Source of the DNA: Dermacentor variabilis
Taxonomy: Eukaryota > Arthropoda > Arachnida > Ixodida > Ixodidae
Assembly (NCBI RefSeq): GCF_050947875.1
Contig: NC_134568.1
Coordinates: 198,245,258-198,309,257 of the forward strand
DNA length: 64,000 bases
Direction of reading: 5' to 3'
Shown: positions 31,284 to 42,625 of the stretch, one piece after another
Layout: every line of letters starts with the position of its first letter
How positions within the stretch are numbered: position 1 is the first letter of the stretch
Notes under the pieces: model-generated
The model's input: the letters and a program-made list of their open reading frames with translations, nothing else
Told to the model about the DNA's origin: nothing
Databases searched by the model: none
Position numbers and translations under genes: made by a program

Positions 31284-31850
31284 TCCTACTCAAAGGAGTT
31301 ATCCTACTCAAAGAGGGAAATATGGGACAAGCAGATACTCCCTCGAAGAGAGTGCCCGGAACTCTGTATTTAGAGTTAACTCTCATCATACACTTCGGGG
31401 AAGTACGAAAATTAACGCAAAAGGCAGAGGCTTGTTATCATTCGCCTCTGAGAGCGTACTTTAAGTTTTAAATGACGGCAGTCTTACAACTTTTTGCGGC
31501 TCCCCATACAGCAGCTGTCTTGACTTGGCTTTCGTCTCATGAAGTCTGGATGGTTTCGGACATTGAACCGCACGGGAGTGAACATAATCCCACGTATGTC
31601 AAGATTAGATGACTGTCCTCTTCCCAGTCAAGTGCAAGTGACAATCCAAAGAGTGAACTGACTAAAATTCCAGTCTGTTATGGAACACCTATGTAAAAGT
31701 AATTTATTGCGTAACTTGGAAGACACAATGAAGAGCACAATACGAGACAATACGCGTACTCTCATGTGCCCATTGAAATTCATGGAAATCAAAACAGAAT
31801 TAGGGTGATTTCGAGCAATCCGGTGGCGTGCTGAACGTAGATACCGACGC

Positions 31851-33375
31851 ATGAAGTCAATGGACGATCCACAGACTGTTAGACGCTTACAAAACAAGAT
31901 CCTGTGTCGGTTAGACAAGCTGGAGTCACAAAGCTGGACTGCTTTCTGTGAAGCGCTAGACACTCGTAAGCCCTTATCGTACATATGGAGGACGGTACGA
32001 GGGCTCAAGGCAACACCCGTAAATCGGTCTCCGTTTAACGCTCTGGTTCTCTTCCAACAGCGACCAGATATTGATGTCGCAGAAGACTCCTGCGCCATAT
32101 TATGCGGGCAACTCGCAGCTCCCAACAATTGATCACATTCCATCAGCTTCCTTCCGCCACGTGACCCCCGCATGGATCTGCCATTTTTAATCCATGAACT
32201 CAAAGCGGGGTTAGCTTTGTGCAGACCTACGTCATCACCAGGACCTGACGGAATTTCTTACAGACCTCTGTGTCATCTGGGTGAGCGGGCGAGGAGTGTT
32301 CCGCTTGATATGTATAATGAATCCAGCGAGTTCGCACGCTTCCCACGATTTGGAAGACTAGTCGCGTACTTCCGTTACTGAAGCCCGGCAAGTCGCCCTT
32401 GGAGCGTTCATCTTATCGCCCGATTGCATTGATGGGCTGTGTGCGCAAAGTGATGGAGAGGATGAACCTTGGACTCCTGAACTGGTACTTGGAATACTCC
32501 AGCATCTACCCATGCAAATATCACGGCAGGCTTCCGACGTGGCCGCTCATCGATTGATAATGTCGTCAACCTGGCCTAAGTTCAGCACCAAGAAGGATGT
32601 GTCTGTGCGCTTCTTTCTCATCAATGTCAATGGGGCGTACGACAACGTTACACATGAAGCCATCCTTGCGGCTCTCTAAGAGGTAGGCCTCAGTGGTCAG
32701 ATGTTTAGATGGATACATAGCTATCTCTATAAGCGATCTCTCTTTGTAAGCACCGAGAACTGCCACATTTCTTTACATTACACCTACTGTGGCGCACCCC
32801 AGGGCGGAGTACTGAGGCACCTTGCACGTAAGGCACCTTGCCCGGACTCCTTACCACCATCTAGTCTACGGAGTGCAGAGAAACCATGTGCCTCGTACTG
32901 CCCAACGGTACCTGAACATCGTGAGGCTTTACCATCTTGCTTCACAACCGCCGCGAGACTTTCGACTCCTCCTTGGTGACTCATTTAACCAAAGGTCAAC
33001 CTAACAATACATGGCGTCAGGAAAGAAGCAGATATGTCATTGCCGGCTCTTAAACAGCTTACTTTATCCTATTATATGAGGAGTACCAGAATTACACACA
33101 CATATACACCAACGGCTCCGTCCTACCGAACGTTGATGAAGCTGCGTCCTACCGCAGCTGTCATCATTCCAGCAAAGCACATCACTATCGACTTGAACAC
33201 ATCTAATTTGACAACGCAGACGCCAGCAGAACTCGCAGCGCTTCGAATCACACTACACTTTATTAATGATCAACCAAAACACAAATTGTCCATTTTCTGC
33301 TACTCGAAGACGGCACTTCAGTATACACTGTCCGTCTCACGGCGCGGTCCGCCTGAACAGGTGGTGTTCGAAATT
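31851..33375 (+). pseudogene. LINE E linker, reverse transcriptase and first half of RNase H
   Basis: Motifs: YIWRTVRGLKATPVNRSPFN (linker), IHELKAGLALCRPTSSPGPD and YRPLCHLGE (RT palm start), then broken pieces of YRPIAL, an FLINVNGAYDNV-like motif with the conserved D (about 32625), and GGV-containing primer-grip-like sequence (32800). RNase H begins with IYTDGSV (about 33108, out of frame) and continues with VIIPAKHITIDLNTSNLT, PAELAALRITLHFI and ALQYTLSVSRRGP, ending at VVFEIT where the RTE fragment is inserted. Confidence 0.7.
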
Positions 33376-33377
33376 AC

Positions 33378-34027
33378 AGAGGAAGAGAACAGCAATTTAC
33401 AATAGGCAGCGAGGCACTGGAAGTCGTAAGGGAATACATCTACTTAGGGCAGGTAGTGACGGCGGATCCGGATCATGAGACGGAAATAATCAGAAGAATA
33501 AGAATGGGCTGGGGTGCGTTTGGCAGGCATTCCCAAATCATGAACAGCAGGTTGCCATTATCCCTCAAGAGAAAAGTATATAATAGCTGTGTCTTACCAG
33601 TACTCACCTACGGGGCAGAAACCTGGAGGCTTACTAAAAGGGTTCTACTCAAATTGAGGACGACACAACGAGCTATGTAAAGAAGAATGATAGGTGTAAC
33701 GTTAAGGGATAAGAAAAGAGCAGATTTGGTGAGGGAACAAACGCGAGTTAATGACATCTTAGTTGAAATCAAGAAAAAGAAATGGGCATGGGCAGGACAT
33801 GTAATGAGGAGGGAAGATAACCGATGGTCATTAAGGGTTACGGACTGGATCCCAAGGGAAGGGAAGCGTAGCAGGGGGCGGCAGAAAGTTAGGTGAGCGG
33901 ATGAGATTAAGAAGTTTGCAGGGACGGCATGGCCACAATTAGTACATGACCGGGGTTGTTGGAGAAGTATGGGAGAGGCCTTTGCCCTGCAGTGGGCGTA
34001 ACCAGGCTGATGATGATGATGATGATG
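33378..34027 (+). mobile_element. RTE-type LINE 3' fragment, copy 1 (inside LINE E)
   Basis: Encodes the C-terminus of an RTE-like ORF2: EYIYLGQVVTADPDHETEII, WGAFGRHSQIMNSRLPLSLK, VLPVLTYGAETWRLTKR, then after a stop IGVTLRDKKRADLVREQTRV and KKWAWAGHVMRREDNRW. It ends with a gatgat simple-repeat tail (34006-34027), the usual RTE 3' end. It is very similar to the copy at 54833. Confidence 0.82.
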
Positions 34028-34790
34028 ACACCACCTGACTGAGAAAGGACATGAAATAATTTTTCACTGGCTACCAAGTCACTATAGTATTATTGGCAAT
34101 GAAGGTGCCGATCAAGCTGCTCGTTCAGCTCAAGTAGAAGACAACCGCCTGTCAATCCCGCTGTCTAGAACAGATGTTGCAAGGATGCTCCGCCTAGTTG
34201 CACGTCAATGCACCATATTAGAGTGGAATGAACCACATTTTGTACGTGCCCGTTTATACACCCTGGATCCAACCTTAAGTTTTCTACTTCCACCAAAACT
34301 TCCCCGAAGATGCGCGACCTATTGTGTAGGCTACGGTTAAGCGTCGCGTTTACGAATGCCTACGCGTTCCGCATAGGGATGGCGGACAGCACAGCATGTG
34401 GCGACTGCGGCGACAAGGAAACAATTCGTCATGTTCTTTGCCAGTGCCTGCAGTAGTGTGCAGAGACAGTCGCTTTCCATCGTGCTGAACTGGACGACCA
34501 GCCTCTGTCGTAAGAAAGAATTTTACAACATCGGCGCGACTTAGAGATCGCATCAGAAGGCCGTGCAAGCACTACTGCGCTTCTCGAGCTCAACAGGCCG
34601 GTGCGAACGCCTCTGAACACCCTTTAGGTTACCTGTTCCTGCTCTTTGTTTTCTCCCCTCTCTTTTCCCCCTTTCCTACCTTTATAACCTCCACCCCAGT
34701 GGATGGTGGGGGATCAGAAACTCGCCTCTGGTGGAACCGAAAACTGACATCCGCCTAACCTTTCCACCTTTCCTCTCTCTCTACTTTCAC
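34028..34790 (+). pseudogene. LINE E: end of RNase H, zinc finger and 3' UTR
   Basis: Resumes with HHLTEKGHEIIFHWLPSHYS and GNEGADQAARSA (RNase H motif with conserved D), LPPKLPRRCATYCV, then a zinc-finger remnant CGDCGDKETIRHVLCQC in another frame. A T/C-rich 3' UTR with ccctctcttttcccc follows. Confidence 0.72.
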
Positions 34791-36241
34791 ATTAAGCTAA
34801 GGGGAAGGGGCGCCATAAAGCGTCGATCACTCTATATAAAGAAAGCTTCTTTGTATTCCAAACCGCGCACCACGCGACTTCGTACTCACGACACGACGCC
34901 AAAAAAAAAAGAAAAACAGTGGGGACGTGGTCGGCTGTGGAGTGGTACGGTAATTTCTTCTTCGGTTCACCGCTGCTTCTAAACGTGCCTTAAATGTGCA
35001 TTAGTATTACAACTGCATTACGCCGAAGGAATTTTCTGCAGAAAGGTGAGACGGGGCCACTGTTAGAAGAAAACGTGTTCATGCCCGGCTGACCCTTTTA
35101 ACGAAAGTTCAAGAAGTAAAACCTCACCGACTACGAAACATTTAGAGAACCAGCAGAACATCAGGTCACGAGAATGCGGTGGCGCTGCAGTCAGTACTGA
35201 CATATACTGACAGAACCCAATCAGGTGGATAACCCGCTCCCCCACCCCCTAGCTGACGTGATTGAATTAGCTTTCTAGCACAACGAGCAATTTTACGACA
35301 ACGCCTGTGTGCACAAGTCTTGTTGTAAGCCAAGGTGAGCGATTTCAGACATTTAAATATTTTTTCTTCATGATATTGTTAGGAAAAGCGGTGCACAGCA
35401 AAATGGAAGTCGAACAATGAGTGGACACGTCTCCTCTTCTATTCCCCCACCACGCGTCTCGTATAGTGGACGAGATTCTGTGCAATACGACCCAACATCG
35501 CGGGACGCTTGTTGCGTCGCTGCTGTGCAAATCTAGAATCATCACGAAGACGTGCATACGTCGCCCAACCCATACGCTTGTTCAATTAAAATGTTAAAGC
35601 CACTGGCGTTTCATCACTTCTATTGAGCGCCACGAGTGCTTTCAGAGCAGCGTTATGGCTCAACATGGCGGCGACGCGCCGAGAGCCTCGTCAAAAGACG
35701 TTACATGCATTACGGTGGCGCTTGCATTCAGGCGCCATTAATGCACACCGCATGGCAGCGCCGCCTTCCTTTGCGAGTGCCAGGCAACTTGCCTGTAACT
35801 GCACTGTCGCAATAATAAGGAGCGGAGTGTTAGTGATGATAAAGCTACTGATAAAGTGATGACTATGTGTTGAGTGAAGAGAAGGAGAGTGAATGAACTT
35901 TGTGCTATACATCACGCGGGGAAAGCGAGCGTAGGTAGCAATCCCGCTCTGCAGTGTGTGGTCCCCTCAGTCCAGCAATCCAGCGGCCTTAGCTATCCTT
36001 ACTGCTCGGTCGACTTCCCATTGTCGTGTGGTGGGATCTGTTGTGGGTGTGAGCTCTGGTGCGCTTGTGCTTGCGCATGGCCATACCATGAGGTATACAG
36101 CGTTGCGCATTCACCGCAGTCTGTATTTATAAGAATACAGCACAGCGTGTATAGCGTGGTACAGACTGAAATGTGTATACGTGTTTGTTTGTAGTTCCCG
36201 CCGTACTACGTCTTCCTCTTGCGTGAGAGCGTTGTGCGGCG
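34791..36241. other. Unassigned DNA
   Basis: No gene recognised. A tctatataaag string at about 34831 resembles a TATA box but no transcript can be supported. The 35640-35850 stretch is GC-richer with overlapping short frames on both strands. Confidence 0.35.
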
Positions 36242-36290
36242 ATGGTAGTGTTCTTCGCGACAGCCGATAGTGTTGCAGGATGTATGGGTA
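36242..36290 (+). other. Candidate first coding exon with a strong donor (weak)
   Basis: ATG at 36242 with G at -3 and G at +4, frame MVVFFATADSVAGCM, then the donor ggtaagtt at about 36287-36294. No downstream exon could be tied to it. Confidence 0.2.
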
Positions 36291-37539
36291 AGTTAATGGG
36301 GCATCGGCTCGGGATGGAACTCTCCTCGCGTCCCTCTCGTGGCTCCCGGTGTGCGCGTGCGCGGGCGCAGGCGTGTGCCTGCTGACCGCCGTGTAAGGAG
36401 TCGTGTCCCGGAGTCTACACTGCGTGTATATATAGTGGGAGTTGGTGTACGCTACTCAGCACGTGATGTGCGGCACGTGAAGTTTTGTCCATGGAATAAT
36501 TTCTGTATGCCATCTGAGAGTTCGTCAAGGCTATGACGTACTGTGTTGACTATGTTGGGTGAAGGTTGAGTGCAAAACAAAGGGATATCGTAGTTTCGCC
36601 ATTAGGCATACGAGTGAGGGCGAATGAAGTTATAGTCAGACCTTCACTCCTCCCCCAAGAGCGTTGACCAACCGGTGCTTGATACACCAAAGTAGCGTGG
36701 GAACTCTGGATGACATCTGGAATAGTCGGTGGATGCTTCCAAGTATATCGGTAGTTTATATGCCAACAATTATTGGAAGGATATTCTTGGCTAGAGAAGT
36801 TATCTAAATGCAACTGTGGAGTTCAGTTTTCTATCTTATTTTTGTACACTTGTAACTGTTGTGCGGCTTATAACACTGCATTGGTCATTGAACTGTCCGG
36901 TATAAATTGCTCTCACTTGTACAAAGGAGGCCGGTGCAAATACCTTCGATCATTTTTGATTCGCTTAGGAAAAGAAGTAACGACAATAACATGAGGCACC
37001 TTTTACTAACGGGAAGCTGCCAGGCGTGCAAGTCCCGATGGCTGAGCGTAGGGGATGAGGGTGGCTATCGGCGTTCTCTGGTGCACAGTGTTCGACCAGT
37101 GTTCGACCTGCGGGGGCTGGCAATCTTCGGGGAAGCAACCGTCGAACTCTGCCCGGCCCGCTGCGATGACTCGCTTTGTGAAAACAAGAAAGCGCCTCGT
37201 CAACAACCCGTTGGCGCCGGCATGTCGCCTGCGGCGACTCGCTTCGTAAGGACGACAATACGCCGCCTCCCCAAGCGAGCGGCGCCGGGATGTCTAGACG
37301 CAGTCGGCGGACCAAGTATTGTTAGTGGATTCACCGTCACCGTCATGGTTTGTTTGGAGCGGGGGAACTCCTGGAAGGATGTGTTTTGCGGCGCCGTCTC
37401 ACGGGTCTTAGAAGTCGTCAGTCAATGGACAGACGCGGCGGCCACTGTCTGCGAGGTCAACTCTGGGACCAAGAGGCGCCTGCTCAAGGCAAGACCCGTG
37501 TCTGTGAAAACCCTCGCACCTTGGTGTGGTCAGTGAAAC
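36291..37539. other. Unassigned DNA with overlapping open frames
   Basis: A 209-codon frame at 36907-37536 and overlapping frames in other registers on both strands (36965-37315 minus, 37055-37249 plus) exist in the same GC-rich stretch. None has a recognisable domain. It leads directly into the LTR-like segment at 37540, so it may be an internal part or an LTR of an unknown retroelement. Confidence 0.35.
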
Positions 37540-37835
37540 CTGTGCGGAAGTGAGTGTGTAAACCCTCCCCTTAAACGACCGGTCGGCTATGGTGACTTTG
37601 GAGGCTCCGAATTGATCGACGGTTGAACAGCCGTTTTCCCTCACCTAGGGATCAGGGAGGACAGTGTTTATAAGCAGCCGTGGCGTGGCTGCTGGGTGTG
37701 CATTCCTCTTTCAGTCATGCTAGACTGATGAACTGTAACATTCTCATGTGTAGATACTGTAAATAAATCTCATATTCCTCGTTTTCGATGAGAACAAGTC
37801 CTTCCCTTCAACAATGTCCTCATCGTGGATGAGTT
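37540..37835 (+). repeat. LTR-like segment (promoter and polyA signal), possible solo LTR
   Basis: Contains gtttataagcag (TATA-like, about 37668) and, about 90 bases later, gtaaataaatctc (AATAAA at about 37760), the compact U3-R-U5 layout of an LTR. A partner copy and target duplications were not found, so the limits are approximate. Confidence 0.35.
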
Positions 37836-38052
37836 GGACAATGGCATGGGCCAGCTACCATCTATTTCATGCCCGACCTCAACCATGACAACAGCAAGCG
37901 CCGAACAGCTCGAGCGAATATGCTGGTGAACCAGCGGCTGACCTGTAACCTACGGTTTATAATTGGAAAGCTAATTAGTGAAATATTGTTAATTACCTAA
38001 CGCCACATTGGGATTTGTTTGGCCTAAAATGTCCGCCTTTAAATACGTAATC

Positions 38053-39038
38053 CAGGGTGCTATAACGTAAAGCTATTTCAAACTTTCCTATTCCAATTAT
38101 GCAATCAGCCATCCACGACTGGTAAAAAAATTTCGAGTCATCCCCACTTCTCCTGTATGCCACACGACATCACGAAAACCGCGAAAGCGTCCCATCTGAT
38201 ATGATATGCGCAGTCATTATGCATGATTAGATCGCACGAAAGAAAAATTATTATTTCTGATTCGACTCCTCTCTAGCAGAGGGCCGTTAGCCCTCTGCTA
38301 TTAGTCAAATGTTTTCAGGCTGCGAACACTTCCCCTGTCTGTCAAGCGAAGTCACAAAACCGTGAAATATCATCTCCTCAAAGTGTACGCGTTAAATGCC
38401 CATTAATATGCCGAACAAAACTGAATTTTCTTCTGAATAACCGCAGGTTGCCCCGTACCGAAAGGAATAAAAGATAGCTGCCGCCGATCGCTCAGGCACT
38501 GGCTACTCGCACCTGCCGGAGACCATAGGTTTATTTGCCTATAATAAAACTTTTTGCGTGGCCGTGCAACGTTTTCGTGCACTTGAGGCAAGTTTACGAC
38601 CTCGCTCTGCGAACTCTCCCTTGCTGAGGATCCGTTTTAGCAATATTCTTAACCTTCCGTTGCATGCCGCCGCGATTTTAGACAAGCTCCCGCCAGTAAG
38701 TACGAGAGAGCGGACCAATCGCTGACGCCGGCACCACTCTCTTCGTCCGGATATCTATTTTCAGTGCGCTGGCTCGGCCCCATAGAAATCTTCTCCACTT
38801 GAGCGGGCTCCTCGCCTCCTGGCAGCCAATTACAAATGAACAACCACTCAATGTAGGCAATGTTATTCGTTTTGAAAGCAAAGAAAATTGACCTCCTATA
38901 AACTAAGAGGGCATTTGATTGGGCTGTGGAGGCAACGCTACTGGTTACCGCGCGATGCTTGCGTCAGCGGTTACGCAAATTTGACGTCAGGAGATTGGAA
39001 TAAAAACGTATTGGAATAGTTTTACGTTATAGGGCCCC
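38053..39038. mobile_element. Unclassified non-autonomous DNA transposon X, copy 1
   Basis: About 985 bp bounded by inverted tips: left gggtgctataacgtaaagct, right (reverse complement) gggccctataacgtaaaact. The interior has no transposase. It is homologous over its length to 63020-64000 in opposite orientation, and its right half is homologous to copy 2 (39040-39306 plus 45470-45790). A 10-bp perfect stem (tagcagaggg/ccctctgcta, 38276-38302) is present only in this copy. Confidence 0.72.
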
Positions 39039-39039
39039 T

Positions 39040-39306
39040 GTCTCGTTTCAAAAGGAATAGAAGATGGCCGCCCGCCGATCGCTCCAGCACTGGCTACTCG
39101 AAGCTCCCGGAGAGCACGGATATTTTTGCGTATAATAAAAATGTTTGCGTGGCAGTATAACGTTATTGATCCTTTCGGCACGTATACGAGACCACTTTGC
39201 TATCTCATCCTTGTTGAGGGTTCGCTCTGGCGGCATTTTTAACCTTCCGTTGCACGCCACCGCGATTTTCGACCAGTGATAGCCAGCCAAGTAAGGGGAA
39301 GCGGAC
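39040..39306. mobile_element. Transposon X, copy 2, left part (split by gypsy element 2)
   Basis: Follows copy 1 directly and matches its segment starting at about 38450 (aaaggaata-aaagat, cgccgatcgct, ctggctactcg, aaccttccgttgca). It stops at the ggac target (39303-39306) of gypsy element 2 and resumes at 45470. Its own left third is missing. Confidence 0.7.
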
Positions 39307-39895
39307 TGTTAAGCCTGCCACCAGTGGTTACGGGGACGGGTTTTCGGCGACCTTCAACAGCGTCTCCTTGGAGTTCGAATCAAATTGACGAATCAAATAA
39401 CAGATGTTTCATATATCGTTACGGGTGAGCTGTGCGCTCCAAGACAAAAAGTACAAAAACGTTCAGCGTGCGTTCTCCTGGACGCATGGGCAGAAAAGAT
39501 GTGTCTGTCGCATCTCGCTGGCCTTCTCATACGCTACACCATCCGGGCAACCTCATTCTCGCTTGCTACCTGGCAGAGGGCCTTGTCCATACACTCGTCA
39601 GCGCACACACGGGAATACGGAGAAAACCCACTCTCTGGTGTTAAAGTGGGGAGCGCAGATAACGTTGGGTTAACACACTAGCCAACCTACACACAGGAAT
39701 TCGGAGAAAAACCACTCACCAGCGTAGGCTTGTTGAACGGAGGACAGTCGAGAGCAGGATTTGCACTGGTGCATAATCCCGTCGCACACACCCGACGGAC
39801 AAGTCCTCGTGTTGGCGAGCGTGACGATTAGGCACGCCGTGTCTCAGGCGCTTGGCATCCGTTTCCTTCATGGCCGCACAAAGTGAACCGTCGCA
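39307..39895 (-). repeat. 3' LTR of gypsy element 2 (589 bp)
   Basis: Starts tgttaagcctgcc, ends cgtcgca. It contains an extra stretch of about 75 bp (around 39629-39710) absent from the partner, looking like an internal duplication of the cggagaaaac/ccactc region. Confidence 0.78.
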
Positions 39896-40900
39896 GGCTG
39901 CCTCCCCACCGAAGGAGATACCGATGGGCAGGGGACGATATTGTCACGTGGTAGTGAAGGTAAAGAAGACAGCAGCAAAAGTGCGAATGACGAAACTAAC
40001 TTTTATTGGGCGAACTTGTGCCCACAAAAGCAAGAATCAAACCACAACGAAAGCGTGGAGCACAGTCGGCGATCGTCGAAATCTGATCTGCCGGTCAACC
40101 TCGCCAGCTTTTATGCATGGGTCATCGAAGGTTCCATAGTCATCGCTGGTGCCTGCGTGTCTTCCAGAAAATTCTACACAGTTCGCGTCGCACATGCAAA
40201 CAGATTACACAAGTTTCGGTGGCAACAGACGACGAGTAGAAACATCGATAACATTCAAGAAACTTCCGATACATACGGGCGCGTCCCGCGCTGAGCAATA
40301 ACATTTGTTAGACGGTGAAAAGCGGTCACCCGAAAAAGGTAAACAAGTACACGTGTCAATATCCGCTGGCCAGAGAGAGGGATGACGCAGGTCGATGCTT
40401 GTAGTCGTCGTAGGTTGTCGCACAGCTCTCTGGAGCACGAAACCCTGTGGGCGTTTTCCCACGTCGTTCAACGTCTGGGTCCGAGTCTAGATGCCTCAGA
40501 ATGGTCAGCAACAATTTTTGGTCCACAGAACGCGTCCGCCGGACTACACCGAGACTCACTAGAATAGCAGCTTGGGCTTGTTGGTTTTCCATCCTGCTAG
40601 TAACAGCGCAAAATGTAGACAAGAGACGAGACAAGAAGACACCACAAGCGCTGAACCGAGACTCAGCTGCTCAGTCAACAAACGGGAGCCAAATTCTCGC
40701 TGAGCTCCTCCAGGCTTATTTCCCTTTCAAAAGTGACAGCTTTAGAGAACTTACAGCAGCACTAAGTACATGAACTTGTTATACGCTTCATAAGAGATGA
40801 CTCAACCTAACCGCGTAAACTAAAATAAGACCCTTTGACTCCTATACGTCAGGAAAAAACACGAGTTTGGGTAACGTTTGAGGCTGATTCTCGATCTAGG
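39896..40900 (-). other. 3' untranslated part of gypsy element 2
   Basis: Next to the 3' LTR the minus strand is G-rich (ggtggggaggcagcc), a candidate polypurine tract. No gene is recognised in the rest; frames at 39852-40294 and 40205-40634 overlap on both strands. Confidence 0.45.
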
Positions 40901-42625
40901 GCTTTCGACTCAAGCCATTGGCATCGCCATTGAGAGTCCCCTTTTTATAGCGCTTATCTCAAAAGAATATTGCTGTAAAGCGAGACTCCAGCGCAGGAGA
41001 CGACCATTTTTTGAAGACGTTTTCTGCAACCACTTGAAAGGCCAATCATCCGTTTCGATGACGAACCTCGAGCCCGCAAGATACCAGGATAATTTTTGAA
41101 CAGTCCATACGAGATATAAACATTCTTGCTAAGTAGCACTGTACGTCTGTTCTCGAGTAGTGAGTTTTCCACTCGCGTAAAGGACGGCGTGTTCCTCGTC
41201 ACTCTCCCCTTTTGGCATAGTACAACGCCTATGCCTCGCTCGCTAGCATCGCATTGAACCACAAATCGGCGATCTTAGCACAGGCTGACTCGTCAGCGCG
41301 CTCTTCAGGGCGCTGAAAGAGGATTCCTTTTTTTCGTTCCAGAGGACACCATCTGACTCAGTTTTTCAAAGAGCATCAGTTAGAGTGCTAGCTAGTTCAG
41401 AATACCTAGGGATGTACCGTTTATAGTACTCAGCGAACTCTAAGAAAGGTCGGATGTCGGTCTCTGTGCGTGGCTGCGGGAAATCTCGCATCGCAGGCAC
41501 GTTTAGCTCAGAAAGACGGCCCTGCCCGATTACGTGACCGAGATAGATCACTCTCACTAGCGCCATTTGGCGTTTTGGTGCCTCGACACCTAAGCCTGCT
41601 TACCGCAAGCGGCCAACACTGCCCACAGATCTTGCATATGCTCCAACCAGAATTCAGAATATATAGCGACATAATCTAAGTACGGCAAGGGAACTCTTCC
41701 TGCCCTCGCAACACTTTGTCCATAAGGCTTGAAAAACAGTACAGTACATTCTTCAAACCGATGCTTAGGATGCTTAGAAGCCGGAACGTTCCCAATAAAG
41801 ATATGAAGGGGGAATGTCTGCAAGCCCGCTTTGTAAGCGGAACCTGCCAGTAGCCTCGAAGGAGATCCAGAGCAGAAATTAATTGGGCGCTACTAACTTT
41901 CTCGATGCGCTCTTCGATGTTTGGTGTATATGGATAAATCTGATCTTTAGTGATCGCGTTTAGCCTGTGGTAATCTACGCAAGGACGCGGATTCTTGCCC
42001 GGCATCGCAACTAAGATCAAAGGCGAGGTGTAATCGCTCTCGCAACGCTCGATCAGACCTAGGGTCAACATTTTTTTCACTTTCGCATCCATTTTCTCCC
42101 GTTAGCGCGGTCACATTCGATAAGCCTTTGAACGTACTGGCTCCGAAGAAATGAGCTCGATGTTGTAAAAACTGATGCCCTTCTTGGCTTATCATTTACT
42201 CTGGCAGCGCTCGCAAGCTCACATAAACTCCGAACCGGACAAGCGCAAGTTTGAAGAAGTAATCCGGAGAACTCGCTCCCCAACTCTGGGCCGTCCAGCA
42301 GGTCCACGACGCCGCCAGGAAACTCAACCTCCCGGTTCCGTTGTGGGAGACGCCCACTCCATGAGAGCCCCAAAGCTCTCGTGGCCTACAGGACCTTGAA
42401 TAAAGTTGATCTCCTCCCTTCCTTCCTTCTTGGCTTATCCACAAATAAGTCCTGAAACTCTTGCAGGATTTCCTGCGATTCCGTCATTTTTTCAGGCTCC
42501 ATCTGCGCTTTAGAGACTAGTTCCCTAAGTAGTTGTTCCCAAGTCTCTCCGTTAGTGACTAATACAAGCCCCGGAAGCTCTACCGGTATAGCTTCGGGGA
42601 CTTAATCCGTGCAACACCTTCGCAT
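40901..42625 (-). pseudogene. Gypsy element 2 reverse transcriptase and RNase H remains
   Basis: Minus-strand pieces: PEAIPVELPG, SEPVRSKAYRM, YTSPLILVAMPGKNPRPCVD, SALDLLRGYWQVPLT, GLKNVLYCFSSLMDKVLRG, LPYLDYVAIYSEF (YLDY, catalytic D lost), YLGHVIGQGRLSE, DFPQPRTETDIRPF, YYKRYIPRYSELAS and VQCDASERGIGVVLCQKG (RNase H). There are stops and frameshifts throughout and a LINE fragment at 42194-42425. Confidence 0.85.
42194..42425 (+). mobile_element. LINE 3' fragment inside gypsy element 2, 14-bp target duplication
   Basis: Flanked by cttcttggcttatc at 42180-42193 and again at 42426-42439. The insert encodes QLWAVQQVHDAARKLNLPV and a stop, the end of an I-group LINE ORF, then gaataaagttgat and a (ccttc)n-like tail. 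Across it the RT frame of the host resumes as expected. Confidence 0.85.

Larger units (their letters stand above)
31640..34790 (+). mobile_element. LINE E, RNase H-bearing non-LTR retrotransposon (I-group), split by an RTE tail
   Basis: Plus-strand coding traces in order: linker (31851-32132), RT (32172-33000), RNase H (33034-33375), insertion of an RTE-type LINE fragment (33378-34027), rest of RNase H (34028-34200), C-terminal zinc finger (about 34390-34450) and a T/C-rich 3' UTR to about 34790. All parts are frameshifted. Confidence 0.75.

Noticed and set aside
36907..37536. 209-codon plus-strand frame as a host gene
   Set aside because: Overlapping frames of similar size exist on the other strand, composition is GC-driven, there is no motif, and it leads into an LTR-like segment.
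39307..39895. Earlier choice of LTR start at tggtt (39325/44948)
   Set aside because: The transposon X pre-insertion sequence gives a GGAC duplication only if the left LTR starts at 39307.
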